DNA from: Eutrigla gurnardus | Lineage: Eukaryota > Chordata > Actinopteri > Perciformes > Triglidae | Assembly (NCBI GenBank): GCA_963514095.1 | Contig: OY741270.1 | Span: 23,476,056-23,540,055, forward strand | DNA: 64,000 nt | Direction: 5' to 3' | Shown here: one piece after another, positions 1 to 10,567 of the stretch | How the letters are laid out: every line of letters starts with the position of its first letter | How positions within the stretch are numbered: the first letter of the stretch is position 1 | Notes under the pieces: generated by a model | What the model saw: only the letters and a program-made list of their open reading frames with translations | Told to the model about the DNA's origin: nothing | Databases searched by the model: none | Made by a program: the position numbers and the translations under genes

Positions 1-517
1 ATATCAACACTAACACTAGGAAGAACTCAAGAACAGAAAACGCTCCAGCAAGGGAGGAATATAACAATATCGCTAACAGGGCTAAAGAACAGAAAACGCT
101 CCCAAAAGAGGAGGACAAAAACTACGACGAGAATACAAACTAAGGTAAATCACTACTACGAGAATATCTAACTATGAACCTGGAACTTAAAACATTACAA
201 AACCAAAAATCACTCGTCTTGAGGAAAACCTGAAACTCTGGAATATACAAAACTTGGTCGAGAACGATAGCTGTGGTCAAGGGCTGGACGTATACGTGGG
301 ACGAAATACTCTGGCAAGGAGACAGGGGAAGACACAGACTATATAGACATCAGGGAGGGGAGCACAGGGGACAACAATCAGGGATTAGGGATGACGTCAG
401 ACCGGAGACACATGAGGAAGAGCAAGTGACCTGAAACGAGAGGAGAGTTACTTTTCAAAATAAAACATTCACAAGACAGAAAACCCAAGACAGGACACCC
501 CTCACCGCTGTGTGACA
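1..517. mobile_element. LTR-like element, right part (copy 2 of the 53.2-kb element)
   Basis: This is the right half of an element whose full copy lies at 53217-54212; the window edge cuts it. It ends TGTGACA at 511-517, followed by CTATG, the same 5-bp duplication seen at the full copy. It contains repeats of a motif like AGAAAACGCTCC followed by an AGGGAGGA-type block. No coding capacity is visible. The class (solo LTR or non-autonomous element) is inferred from the TG...CA ends and the 5-bp target duplication. Confidence 0.55.
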
Positions 518-861
518 CTATGGGTTTCATGCCTCTCCTTGTTTTGTCTCCTCTGTTTCTGTTGTGCATTTTAATTGTGTTAAATTAATAAAATCAAAAA
601 TATTATTCTGCTTTTTTTCTCCAATAGAAATTTGAATAAGTTTAACATCATCAAGCGTTCCACAAACATCCGTGTGAAACAGGTTCAATTATTTGCAGCT
701 CTGACACATTTCAGCTGAGATTTGAGTCACTTCCTGTTAGGAAAGTTTATTTAAAAAATATTTGACTCTTCATCCTAAAAGAAGCAAGAAGTTTTGTCCA
801 GTTGGGACTGATTTCCTCCTCTGAGACGTTTGATGAATTGTCTTCATGATACAGACTGATT
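518..861. other. Non-coding flank duplicated at 54213-54553
   Basis: No gene is seen. The stretch is nearly identical to the DNA after the full LTR-like element at 54.2 kb, so it belongs to a segmental duplication that continues into the LINE on its right. Confidence 0.6.
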
Positions 862-2252
862 TTTGATTGATTGATTAAATGTATTAAATGTATTATTGTG
901 TCATGCATAATCAATATGCCCAGCCCACAAGGGCTTACAAGACACCAATATTAGACAACAAAAAGACCAGAAACCAAAAGTAGATGCTTAACAACACTAA
1001 TACTAAATAAACCATCCTGACGTTTCTTCCAGGCTTTTGCAACAAAAGAGGCTAACTTAAAAACATTGAAATGAAACAACCCTTCAATCCTGTCATCATC
1101 AGTGCTCCAAAACATTTCAGGATACTGAATAAACATTTAGTTGAAAAAAGGTATTCTCAGCTCATCATAAAAAGGACAATATAAAATCAAATGAGATTCA
1201 TTTTCTACCTCTCCTAAGTCACAAAGTTCACAAAGTCTGTGTTCCTCTGGGATGTTTTTAAATCTGCCGACTTCAAGGGCCAGAGGAAGGATTCCTGTTC
1301 TTAACTGAGCACACAAGGATCTTTGATTTCTCCCTAAGTTTGCTTTTACATTAAATTCAGTAGCATAGTTATGTTTGATTTGAATATATGTTCGTAATTT
1401 CGGTTTTAACAAGATGTCATTTAACCACTTTTTTTCCAATCCAAAGAGTAACTTTTCTCTAATTGTGTTTCCACTGCATGATAAATTATTTCTATAGATA
1501 TACTGTAGTTCAGCTTCTCTGAAGACAGCATGAAGCTCTGCAGCCCATGGACCATTCTGAACTTCACTCCAAAGGAAAACCTTCTTACTGATCCTATTAT
1601 CTGACATATTAAAGAAACGATTCCACAGTCTAATCATTTCACATTTCCTCCTTATTGATCCAGGAATCCAACCCATGTCACCCTGAGCAGCAACTTTATG
1701 AATGCCCAGAAAACAACGTATAGCTCTGTTTTGTACTGCATCTGAAATTTACCTTTCTTTAAATCCCCATATCCCTGCAGCATAATTCATAATAGGAGAA
1801 ACACATGCATCATACAGTTGAGAGTAAGTGGAATATCCCAGGTCTTTACATATTTGTAAATTGTTAACAACAGACCCCAAAGCTCTGCTAGCTGAACCAG
1901 CCAAGAGTTTAATTCCATTTCCGTAAGTCATAAATTCATCAAGAGGGAATCCCAAATATTTGTACTCAGATTCATATTCCAATGTCATGTTCCAGAAAGT
2001 GAAAATGTTCCCACTTCTTGGAACCCTTTTTTTCCAAAAATGAATGATCTGTGTTTGACTCTGATTTATTGACAGCCTCCATCTGTAACACCAGGTCTTT
2101 AATAAATGTAACATAATCTGTAAATCATCTTCTGATTCAGCCAGCAGCGCAGTATCATCTGCATACAGCAAAATACCCACAGTTAAGTCCTGGTTCAGTT
2201 TATCAGGATCATTCAAGACAGGCCTTCCTGTCTGCTTTTGTTTAACGTTACA
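862..2252 (-). mobile_element. LINE-A copy 1, 3' part of reverse transcriptase ORF
   Basis: A minus-strand non-LTR retrotransposon fragment. Translation from 2216 down to 1749 shows the catalytic YADD box and the thumb region (EYKYLGFPLD). After an in-frame TAA at 1749-1751 the frame continues from about 1676 to 1140 and ends in a C-terminal zinc-finger-like CELC...H...C motif. The second copy at 54554-55697 has a Ser codon where this copy has the stop, so this one is a pseudogene. The 3' tail is the TTGATTGATTGATTAAATG region near 862. The upstream (5') part is cut off at 2252 by the plus-strand LINE. The clade was not determined. Confidence 0.8.
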
Positions 2253-4280
2253 CTCTGGATATGCTCAATGACTCCATCTGTTCATATATGTCTTTCTGAC
2301 AGTGTCATACCCACGAAGCAAATCAGAATATACCCCAACAATAAACCATGGGTAACCAAGGAGCTGCAACACTGTTTGAATCTCAAAAAGTTGGCATTTA
2401 TGCAGGGAGACAAAGAAAGAGTTGAAGAGCTGAGAAGGGAGCTAAAAAATAAGACCAGGCTGGCTAAGCTCCGCTATAAGAACAGAATGGAAGAGAAGTT
2501 CTCCAGGGGAGATGCAAGGATGGCATGGCAGAGCCTAAACAACATGATGGGAAGAGCTCAGAGTCCTGCTGGATTACAGTGCCCAGACCCTGCCTCCTTT
2601 GCAGAAAAACTTAACACCCATTATGCCAGGTTCGACGGCTCAGCAGCCAGGGAGGACTGGACCCCGACCAACACCAGCCACTCCCCTCTCCCAATCAGGA
2701 TAGAGGAGAGGAGGGTCAGTTCAATCCTGTCTAAACTTCATCCAAAGAAAGCCCCAGGACCGGATGGGCTTAAAGGACGGGTGCTAAAAGAACGTGCAGC
2801 CCAGCTGGGCCACGTTGTGGAACCACCCGTTCCAGCTGTTCCTGGCATCGAGCTTTGTCCCAAGGGCATGGAAGGAAACAACCATCATTCCTGTTCTTAA
2901 AAAGCCCAATGCAAAAGACATGTGTGACTTCAGGCCTGTAGCACTCACTTCCATTCTTTGTAAATGCATGGAACGAGTGCTGGTTGAAGAGCTCAGAACC
3001 ATGGTGGGTGAGAACCTGGACCCGTTGCAGTTTGCATATAAGTCAAAGCTGGGAGTTGTGGACGCCAGCCTAACCCTCCTGGACACCGTGACAAGGCATC
3101 TGGACTCTATAAATACATTTGTAAGGATTTTATTCATGGATTTATCATCAGCTTTTAACACATTAAACATAAACAGTCTTCTGCGCCGCCTTCAGTCACT
3201 GCAGGTTGACACAAAATTGGTTTTATGGATTAAGAACTCTTTAACAGACAGACCCCAGCACGTTAAAGTCAATGGTGTCAAATCAACCAACATAACTCTA
3301 AACACTGGGGTTCCACAAGGTTGTGTTCTCTAGCCTATCCTCTTTTCCATCGACACCAACGAACTCACCTGCAACGCCAAAAATCTGACGCTTCTGAAGT
3401 ACGCTGACGACATGGCCCTGGTGGCCTGTCTGACAGATGACCATTCCCTGTTCTTATACAGGCAGTATGTGGACTTCATGACCACCTGGCTCCGGGACAG
3501 CATGGTCCTAAACATCTCAAAGACCAAGGAGCTGTGTTGTGGGGGCCGCCAGACACGTGATAACCCCCACCCCCTCTTTGAGCCTCTCATGCTAGAGGGG
3601 CAGGCGGTGGAGCAGGTCAATGTTTTTAGGTACTTTAAGGCACTGACATCGATCACCGCCTGTCCTTTCTCCAACATGCTGATGGAGTTTACAAAAAGGC
3701 CCAGCAGCGCATGTTTCTATTGAGGAGGCTGAAAGGTTTGAATGTAAAACAGGACATTTTAACAGTAGTGTACCGGTCACTCATTGAGTCAGTCCTCACT
3801 TTCAACATTGCATCCTGGTACAATTCCAGAATCATAAAACAAGCTGTGAAAATCACTGGTACACCTCAGTTACAACTCCCAGATCTCTAAAGACGTGCAG
3901 TACAGAGGAAAGCGCTCTTGATCACTACGGACCCCTTACATCCCCTACACGGCTCCTTTCAGCTTTTACCATCAGGCAGCCGGTTCAGAGTACCCCTGGC
4001 CAAAAAAAAGACCTACAAGAACTCTTTCATCCCTACTGCAGGGCGTATTTTAAACGAAAAGAAATAGGTGCCGGTTTTTAGGGCAAGATTTATCTGCTGT
4101 TGCAGCTTTTATGTGAGCGCCACAGGAATTTTAGGATTTTTATGGTTTTTATGTGAGATCTTTTAATGTGAGTTTTATGTTGGTGTCTGTATGTAAATGT
4201 TTAACTGAGCCCAAACTGATGAAAATGTTCTGTCCCTGTGACAGACAATAACGTTTTTGGAATTGAATTGAATTGAATTG
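2253..4280 (+). mobile_element. Rex1/CR1-like LINE, degraded RT ORF with (GAATT)n tail
   Basis: A plus-strand non-LTR element. The first frame (from about 2310) has the linker typical of CR1/Rex1 elements (NNKPWVTKEL, KKAPGPDGLK). The frame shifts near 2800 and continues with RPVALTSILCKCMERVL, MDLSSAFNTL and NTGVPQGCVL, then hits TAG at 3331-3333. Beyond it the same protein resumes with LLKYADDMAL (the catalytic YADD) near 3395-3420. Further frameshifts follow. The 3' end is a short GAATT repeat at about 4260-4280. It interrupts LINE-A: the LINE-A sequence ending ...TTACACTCT is also present at 9446. Clade assignment comes from remembered motifs and was not tested. Confidence 0.75.
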
Positions 4281-4667
4281 AAAAGGTAAACACTTCTTTA
4301 AAAGTATAAAATGTTCCAGGTCACACTGCTTTTAGCACCAAGACACAAGAACAGACAGTTTGTCTAAACAATGGTTTGATCTTTTTTTCAGATGTATTCA
4401 AAAACAATTTCCCTGAATTGGAGCAGAAACAACACGGTTGCAGCTGGAGGCCCGATCACTCTGAACCAAGGTTGGGCTGATAATGAAACTGGAGAAATAT
4501 CTGAAAATGTTAAGAAATAATACTTTGAAGTGAGAGGCAGAGATCCCAGTAATGTGTGTGCTTGGTGAGGTTTGTGTCAGCTCTGTGTTCACTGGTCTGT
4601 GTCTCCTCAGCAGCTGCAGAAGGTTCCTGCTGGAACAGCTCAGCTTCTCTGCAGTCTGACTGAGGGA
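4281..4667. repeat. V1 3' flank, duplicated at 9576-9964
   Basis: Non-coding DNA on the RSS side of V1, almost identical to the same flank of V2. The last 120 bases (from CTTGGTGAGG) form a flank common to nine of the eleven V segments. No other feature is seen. Confidence 0.7.
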
Positions 4668-4695
4668 GGTTTTTGTACGACGACAAATCACTGTG
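4668..4695 (-). promoter_or_regulatory. 12-spacer RSS of V1
   Basis: On the minus strand, heptamer CACAGTG (4689-4695), a 12-nt spacer and nonamer ACAAAAACC (4668-4676). This is the RAG recognition site at the V 3' end. Confidence 0.93.
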
Positions 4696-5154
4696 TGAAC
4701 ACCGGAGCACCGCTTATCTCGTGGTAACTCTGACAGTAATAAACTGCTGCATCTTCAGCCTGAACTCCACTGATGGTCAAAGTGAAGTCAGAGTTGCTTC
4801 CACTGCCACTAAACCGAGATGGTGTTCCTGATTCAAGTGTGCTAGCTAAATATATCAGGAGCTTTGGAGGCTGTCCAGATTTCTGTTGATACCAGTTCAA
4901 CACAATACCATTGTAAACAGGCTGACTAGTCTTACAGGTGAGAGCGACAGTGGATCCTGGAGTAGATGTCACTACTGGAGGCTGAGTCACAGTCACCTGA
5001 CCGCTGCATCCTGCAGGACAAAACAAATCATTCATTCATCAGCAGAAGGAAAGGAGAGAAAAGGCGAGGCGTCGTGTTTGAGATGTTGCCGAGCCAACGA
5101 ACCTGTAAACCAGCAGCAGGCCAGCGTCCAGATGAGGATGGTGATGAGAGTCAT
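4696..5154 (-). CDS. Ig light chain V segment V1 (kappa-like), V-only unit
   Basis: Germline V gene segment giving the variable domain of an antibody light chain. The leader exon is 5103-5154, starting ATG at 5154 and encoding MTLITILIWTLACCWFTG, a signal peptide. The intron 5011-5102 has a GT donor and a TTTGTCCTGCAG acceptor, phase 1. The V exon 4696-5010 begins CSGQVTVTQPPVV and has LTCKTS (first Cys), WYQQKSGQPPKLLIY, FTLTISGVQAEDAAVYYC (second Cys). CDR1 is QPVYNGIVLN, CDR2 LASTLES, germline CDR3 QSYHEISGAPVF. The frame is open to the heptamer. No J-C lies within 6 kb on its right, so it is an extra V for J-C pairs elsewhere. Kappa-like assignment rests on the 12-RSS and framework motifs. 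Confidence 0.92.
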
Positions 5155-5256
5155 GGTGGTTGTGGTCTCTGCTGTGTTGACTGACAGATCTGAGTCCTGC
5201 AGTGTTGAACTCACAGGACTATAAAGCTTCTCAGTTCACTGGAGGATCAGCTGACG

Positions 5257-5264
5257 ATGCAAAT
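5257..5264 (-). promoter_or_regulatory. V1 octamer promoter (ATTTGCAT) at a LINE junction
   Basis: On the minus strand the canonical Oct-binding ATTTGCAT lies about 103 bp before the ATG, with a TATA-like CTTTATAG near 5220 between them, the usual Ig V promoter layout. The last A/T pair of the octamer is the first base of an inserted LINE fragment. Confidence 0.85.
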
Positions 5265-5632
5265 TGCCTGCCCCTCATAATACGGGACCGTCCCACGTTT
5301 ATGAACTTTAAGACTCATTTAAAATGGTGGCTCAGGGAAAATCAAAGCTGCACTCACTTTTAACTGCATCACACACTTCATTATGTGTGTCACTCACATG
5401 TCCTGTTGCATCTTGTCTTGTCTGTTGTTGTTAGTGTTTGTCTTGACCCTCAGATTAAATATGAGGGTGTTGTATGTATGTTACTTTGTTTTTATGTTTT
5501 CTATGTTTTCTGCCTGGGTACAATAGATGAAAACTAGCCATTGTACTATCGAGTATTTACATTGTGTGTTTAAACTGATGTCCATAAATATGCACTGTCC
5601 CTATTAAATAAACAAATAGTTCAATAAATAAA
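5264..5632 (+). mobile_element. 5'-truncated LINE 3' end inserted at V1 octamer
   Basis: The fragment opens with the last residues of a CR1/L2-type RT ORF (LPLIIRDRPTFMNFKTHLK..., stop at about 5360) followed by a 3' UTR and an AATAAATAAA tail. V2, V3, V5 and V7 show the empty site: their octamer-like element runs straight into CCTCCTCTCTATGG, while here 369 bp separate the two. The insertion is shared by V4, V6, V8, V9 and V10, so it predates their duplication. Confidence 0.8.
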
Positions 5633-5947
5633 GCCTCCTCTCTATGGGAACGATTTCTCTGAGTTTTATTTGTTTCACACAAAGAGAAACGATTTATTCA
5701 TCAAGAATGTAGCATGAACCATAAACCATCATTAAATAAAACTGATCATAATGAGCCTGTTTTTGTATTTCTTTTACATATTCAACAAGAAAAATACCGT
5801 CTTGATATTTTCATTATCTAATACATCTGTTAGTAGAGGAGATGGTCGTATGTTTATTTCTCTGTGACATTTGAAGAGAAAGTTGGACACAAACATGAGA
5901 AGACATCAGCTGTAAAAATGATCACATATGTCTTCAAAACCTCTCAC

Positions 5948-5996
5948 CCTGACTCAGAAAACCCAGCATGACAATCAGAGTTATTGGCAACATCAT
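5948..5996 (-). pseudogene. Orphan F2-family V leader exon O1
   Basis: On the minus strand ATGATG at 5996 opens MMLPITLIVMLGFLSQ, a hydrophobic signal peptide, ending CAGG with donor GTGAGAGG. The same exon precedes the F2 V at 16239-16541. Here no V exon follows leftward: only about 315 bp of unrelated flank separates it from the LINE tail of V1. An octamer-like ATGCAAAA (plus-strand text) lies about 100 bp upstream. It is a leader and promoter left after loss of the V exon. Confidence 0.72.
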
Positions 5997-6318
5997 CCTG
6001 AAGCAGTTTTCAGTGTGAGTACGAGAAAACAGTTCAGACTCACGGTGACACGAGAACTTAAAACTGCGAGGAGCAGCGATGCATTCAAATCATGCAAAAC
6101 CCGTTTGGGCCCAGCTGTGGTTGTGGAAGTGAAAGGGAGAGAGGAGGTGGAGGAAGTAGAGGCTACATCTCCCTGTGGACTGATTCAGAAGAAACGTTGG
6201 ACTCTGCATCTCTCTGCTCCTTCTGCCTTTGCTGCTAAATAGATACAGGTCGCCCTCTTCTGGCTGACTCCATATTACCATGACATTTAATTTGTACAGC
6301 CCTTTGCTCTTCTCCTTA

Positions 6319-6520
6319 TCATGACATTTACATTTAGGTCATTTAGCAGACGCTTTTGTACAAAGCGACTTACAATAAGTACATTTTTCAAAAGAAGGAA
6401 ACAAAGAAACCACAACGTATCATTTCCGATAAAGTAAGAGCTAAAAATAGAACAAGTGTTAGGTCCTCATCTGAGTAAAGTAGTACCTTAAGAGCAACAG
6501 TGCTATGATCAGAGTGCTAT
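6319..6520 (-). mobile_element. LINE 3' tail fragment
   Basis: ACATTTACATTTAGGTCATTTAGCAGACGC and its following bases match the 3' tail of the longer LINE fragment at 52396-53125; this copy is truncated before any protein-coding part. No gene is present. Confidence 0.6.
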
Positions 6521-6546
6521 AGGTAAGGGTGTTTTTGTTTTTTTTT

Positions 6547-6573
6547 GGGGGGGGGGGGGGGGGGGGGGGGGGG
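6547..6573 (+). repeat. Poly-G homopolymer of 27
   Basis: An uninterrupted run of 27 G after a T-rich run. Runs of this length are unstable and could also be an assembly artefact. Confidence 0.85.
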
Positions 6574-6596
6574 TGTTAGTGGGTCATGCTATGTAG

Positions 6597-6675
6597 AGAA
6601 AATGAATGATCTGTGTTTTACTCTGATTTATTGACAGCCTCCATCTGTAACACCACGTCTTAAATAAATTTGACA
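6597..6675 (-). mobile_element. LINE-A copy 3, left fragment
   Basis: Matches 2037-2110 of LINE-A copy 1 and resumes at 9301 after the intervening L2-like LINE. The two halves together mark one LINE-A copy split by a later insertion. Confidence 0.75.
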
Positions 6676-9300
6676 TTCAATTCAATTCAGTTTATTTAAG
6701 AAGGGGACAGTGCAAATTAATGAAACACATGATAATACATGGGTTAAAAATGCCAGAATTAGCCAAAAATGCTAATTTTCATCTGTAGTCCCCTGGCATC
6801 AATGTAAAAAAGAATACAAATAAAAAGGATAAAAAACAACAACATGAGCAGGACAGAACTCCACAGAACAACACAGAACATCACGGAACAAACACAGCAG
6901 GTAGCAGGGTAAAATAACGGAGCGTAGAATACAAGGCACCAGAAAGAAAGAAAAAAAATAGACCACATTCAAAACAAATTATTTTAGTGCTGACATGTAT
7001 ATGTATTGAACATCCATTGTCTTAACTGCTTGGTAAAAGATGTGTATGTGTTGAGTTCTCTATGTTGTGGGATTGAATTCCATTCTCTTGCACTTTTGAC
7101 GGACCAGCCTGACTGACTAAAAGTGCTTTTTCGCAATGAAATAACACAATCCCCCCTAGACGATCCCCTTGTGACCCGATCAGTACCTGTTCTTCTGTTG
7201 ATGTAAGCAGGAAGTGGTGGTGGAGCTAGATTGTGAGTGACTTTAAAAACCAAGCATACATTAAAATATTTTTTGAGGTCTTCCCAGCTTAAAAGCTGGT
7301 ACTTTTTTAAAATCGAACAGTGATGGAAGTGTTTTGGCTTTTTATCTAAAATGTTTATTGCTTGTTTGTATTGTGATTCAAGTGGTTTTAATGTGCTCAA
7401 GTTGGCCTGCGACCAGCTTGACCAAAAATCATAGAGTGTAAAAACATTTTGGCAGCCTCTGTGGACGTGTAATTTCTAATGGAACGAACATTTGCAATAT
7501 TGAGTTTTGCAGGTTTTCTTTACATGTGCCTTAAAGGAAAGGTTTGAATCAATTAACACCCCGAGATATTTAAATTCACTCACAACCTGTAATTTTTCTC
7601 CCGCTACAATAATGTGATGGTCACTATTGGGTTTATTGGTTTTACAAAAGAACATACTGACTGTTTTTGAGACATTTAACTGCAGGCAACATTCTCTCAG
7701 CCATGCTGTAACCTGAGCCATGGATCTTGTAAGCTTATCTACAACAACTGCCTTGGACCTGCCATTTACAAATAAAACAGTATCATCTGCATACATTATA
7801 GTTTCAACCTCAGGACACACAGATGGGAGGTCATTAATATAAATACTGAACAAGGGTGGACCAAGAATGGACCCTTGCGGCACACCAGTGGGCAACTGCA
7901 GCGACTTTGATCTATGATTATTTATAGAAACTGACTGAGACCTGTTTGTTAAATATGATTCCACCCATTTTGTTGTACCATTACAGAAATTAAATTTTGA
8001 TATTTTATTAAGGAGCACTTTGTGATTGACCGTATCAAAAGCCTTCCTGAGAACAAGAAACACTGCACCTACAACACCACCCGAATCAAGTGAGAATTTT
8101 ATTTGCTCTAACAAAAGACATGTAGCTGTCTCTGTTAGCTGGCCCTAAAGCCAAACTGCATGGGGTGGAGAGAGGTAGAGCTGTAATCAAGATGGAAAAT
8201 AATCTGCTCAGCTACCCATTTTTCAGCAATTTTAGATGCTGTCGGGAGAATACTGATCGGCCTATAATTACTTAGAGAATTTAATTCACCAGATTTGAAG
8301 ATTGGACTGACAATACCTGATTTCCAGGCATTTGGAGACTGTCCAGTTGATATTGACTGATTAATAATAGATGTAATAGGATAAGCCAGAACTGAGCCCA
8401 GGTCTTTAAGCATAGTCGTATCCATCCCAAACACATCTTTTGCCTTCGAAGGTTTGAGAGACCTGATGGTTTTCATGACCTGTGACTCAGTGATGTTTGT
8501 TAGGGTAAAGGCAGGTTCTACTATGGTGGCTGGCTCCTCTCTACCCCGGTCTACCTGGAAACTCTGGGAGATTTCAGCCACGGAGTCAACAAAGTAGTGG
8601 TTGAAAGCCTTCGCTATTTCATTTGGCTGATTTAAAATAGTTCCATTTAGGTTAATTTCAGACATTTTTCTATTACTGAGACTTTCCCCTGTCAGTTTCT
8701 TTAAGTGGCTCCAGATCATTTTAACATTTCCTCTGGCCTCACTTAAAGCTGCTATAAAAAAAATTTGCCTTGGCTTTTCTGATTTCTCTCATTACCTTGT
8801 TTCTTAACATTGTGTATTCATACTTATCATGTTGAAGTTTTATTTTGATGGATTTGTTTAGAGCAAGATCACGCTCTCTCATCAGTTTAAAAATGTTGTC
8901 AGTTAGCCAAGGGAGATTGTTCTTTTTGCCCCTATTTTTAATCTTACAGGTAAAATAATGTCCTGTATTTTGTTTGAAAATGTTAAACAATCTTGTTCCA
9001 GATTACTTCCTGATAGCAGCTCATTCCAGTTTACCTGCTGGATTAAGGTTTTAAAATTATTTTGCTCAGTACGGGGAATTTTATGAGATTCTGATGCAGC
9101 CAAGGGTTTAAATCGCTTCCTATTCAGCTTCCTGGACACTAAAATCAGATTATGATCAGATAGTCCTGTAAGCATATTGAATGATTTTAAAATTCTCTCA
9201 GGTTTGTTACCAAAAACTAAATCAATCTGTTATTCTTGTGGGCCCATTTATTAGCTGTGTTAAATCCATCCCATCCATAACTTTTTTCAAATTTTTCCTA
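6676..9300 (-). mobile_element. L2-like LINE nested in LINE-A, degraded
   Basis: A minus-strand non-LTR element. From 5' to 3' on its own strand: the end of the endonuclease domain (LSDHNLILVSRKL near 9165), a linker, the RT start (LSNYRPISILPTASKIAEK near 8270), PTGVPQGSILGPPLF, the catalytic YADD (ETIMYADDTVLF near 7790), SEFKYLGVLID, and a C-terminal region near 7000-7400. At least four frame breaks separate these pieces. The 3' end is an ATTCAATTC-type repeat at 6676-6690. The 5' end of the element is missing. Protein families are from recognised motifs. Confidence 0.82.
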
Positions 9301-9446
9301 ACATAATCTGTAAATCATCTTCTGATTCAGCCAGCAGCGCAGTATCATCTGCATACAGCAAAATACCCACAGTTAAGTCCTGGTTCAGTTTATCAGGATC
9401 ATTCAAGACAGGCCTTCCTGTCTGCTTTTGTTTAACGTTACACTCT
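9301..9446 (-). mobile_element. LINE-A copy 3, right fragment
   Basis: Continues the LINE-A sequence interrupted at 6675; it matches 2112-2252 and includes the YADD region on the minus strand (TVGILLYADDTALLAESEDD). It stops at the same point, ACACTCT, where copy 1 is cut by the Rex1-like LINE. Confidence 0.75.
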
Positions 9447-9964
9447 CTGCAGGAGCTGATCATGTGACCTTCACCTGCATATTACACATGATGGAGGAAA
9501 CCTGTCTCCTGCATTTTAACGGTCTGTTTGCATTTAATTAAAAGTTGATACATTTTAAGGGATAGCAAATACTAAAAAGGTAAACACTTCTTTAAAAGTA
9601 TAAAATGTTCCAGGTCACACTGCTTTTAGCACCAAGACACAAGAACAGACAGTAGTTTGTCTAAACAATGGTTTGACCTTTTTTTCAGATGAATTCAAAA
9701 ACAATTTCCCTGAATTGGAGCAGAAACAACACGGTTGCAGCTGGAGGCCCGATCACTCTGAACCAAGGTTGGGCTGATAATGAAACTGGAGAAATATCTG
9801 AAAATGTTAAGAAATAATACTTTGAAGTGAGAGGCAGAGATCCCAGTAATGTGTGTGCTTGGTGAGGTTTGTGTCAGCTCTGTGTTCACTGGTCTGTGTC
9901 TCCTCAGCAGCTGCAGAAGGTTCCTGCTGGAACAGCTCAGCTTCTCTGCAGTCTGACTGAGGGA
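9447..9964. other. V2 3' flank
   Basis: Non-coding. From 9576 it is almost identical to the V1 flank (4281-4667). A short stretch at 9447-9500 reads HVTFTC but no Ig domain can be supported. Confidence 0.6.
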
Positions 9965-9992
9965 GGTTTTTGTACGACGACAAATCACTGTG
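9965..9992 (-). promoter_or_regulatory. 12-spacer RSS of V2
   Basis: Heptamer CACAGTG and nonamer ACAAAAACC on the minus strand with a 12-nt spacer. Confidence 0.93.
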
Positions 9993-10457
9993 TGAACACT
10001 GCACCGTTTATCTCGTGGTAACTCTGACAGTAATAAACTGCTGCATCTTCAGCCTGAACTCCACTGATGGTCAAAGTGAAGTCAGAGCTGCTTCCACTGC
10101 CACTAAACCGAGATGGTGTTCCTGATTGAAGATTGCGAGCGTAATATATCAGGAGCTTTGGAGGCTGTCCAGATTTCTGTTGATACCAGGACAAAAACTG
10201 ATATCCACCACTTGTGTAAACAGGTTGACTAGTCTTACAGGTGAGAGCGACAGTGGATCCTGGAGTAGATGTCACTACTGGAGGCTGAGTCACAGTCACC
10301 TGACCGCTGCATCCTGCAGGACAAAACAAATCATTCATTCATCAGCAGAAGGAAAGGAGAGAAAAGGCGAGGCGTCGTGTTTGAGATGTTGCCGAGCCAA
10401 CGAACCTGTAAACCAGCAGCAGGCCAGCGTCCAGATGAGGATGGTGATGAGAGTCAT
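9993..10457 (-). CDS. Ig light chain V segment V2, cluster A
   Basis: Leader exon 10406-10457 (ATG at 10457), V exon 9993-10313. The frame is open and keeps both disulfide cysteines. CDR1 is three residues longer than in V1 (QPVYTSGGYQFLS); CDR2 is YARNLQS and germline CDR3 QSYHEINGAVF, close to V1. It lies head-to-head with J1-C1: the leader points at J1 about 0.8 kb away, and both RSS face left, so V2-J1 joining would invert the DNA between the two RSS. Shared 3' flank makes it the closest relative of V1. Confidence 0.92.
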
Positions 10458-10559
10458 GGTGGTTGTGGTCTCTGCTGTGTTGACTGACAGATCTGAGTCC
10501 TGCAGTGTTGAACTCACAGGACTATAAAGCTTCTCAGTTCACTGGAGGATCAGCTGACG

Positions 10560-10567
10560 ATGCAAAA
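10560..10567 (-). promoter_or_regulatory. V2 octamer-like element (ATGCAAAA on plus)
   Basis: Seven of eight bases match the Ig octamer, about 103 bp upstream of the V2 ATG. There is no LINE insertion here, so this is an empty-site allele of the V1-type promoter. Confidence 0.7.

Noticed and set aside
4966..5184. 72-residue plus-strand frame repeated at every family-1 V
   Set aside because: It is antisense to the V leader and intron and is conserved only because the leader region is.
5928..6242. 104-residue plus-strand frame recurring six or seven times
   Set aside because: It is antisense to the F2 leader and promoter; the minus-strand signal peptide with splice donor explains the conservation.
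9447..9500. Possible Ig exon remnant reading HVTFTC
   Set aside because: Only six residues resemble an Ig strand; there are no other motifs, RSS or splice sites.
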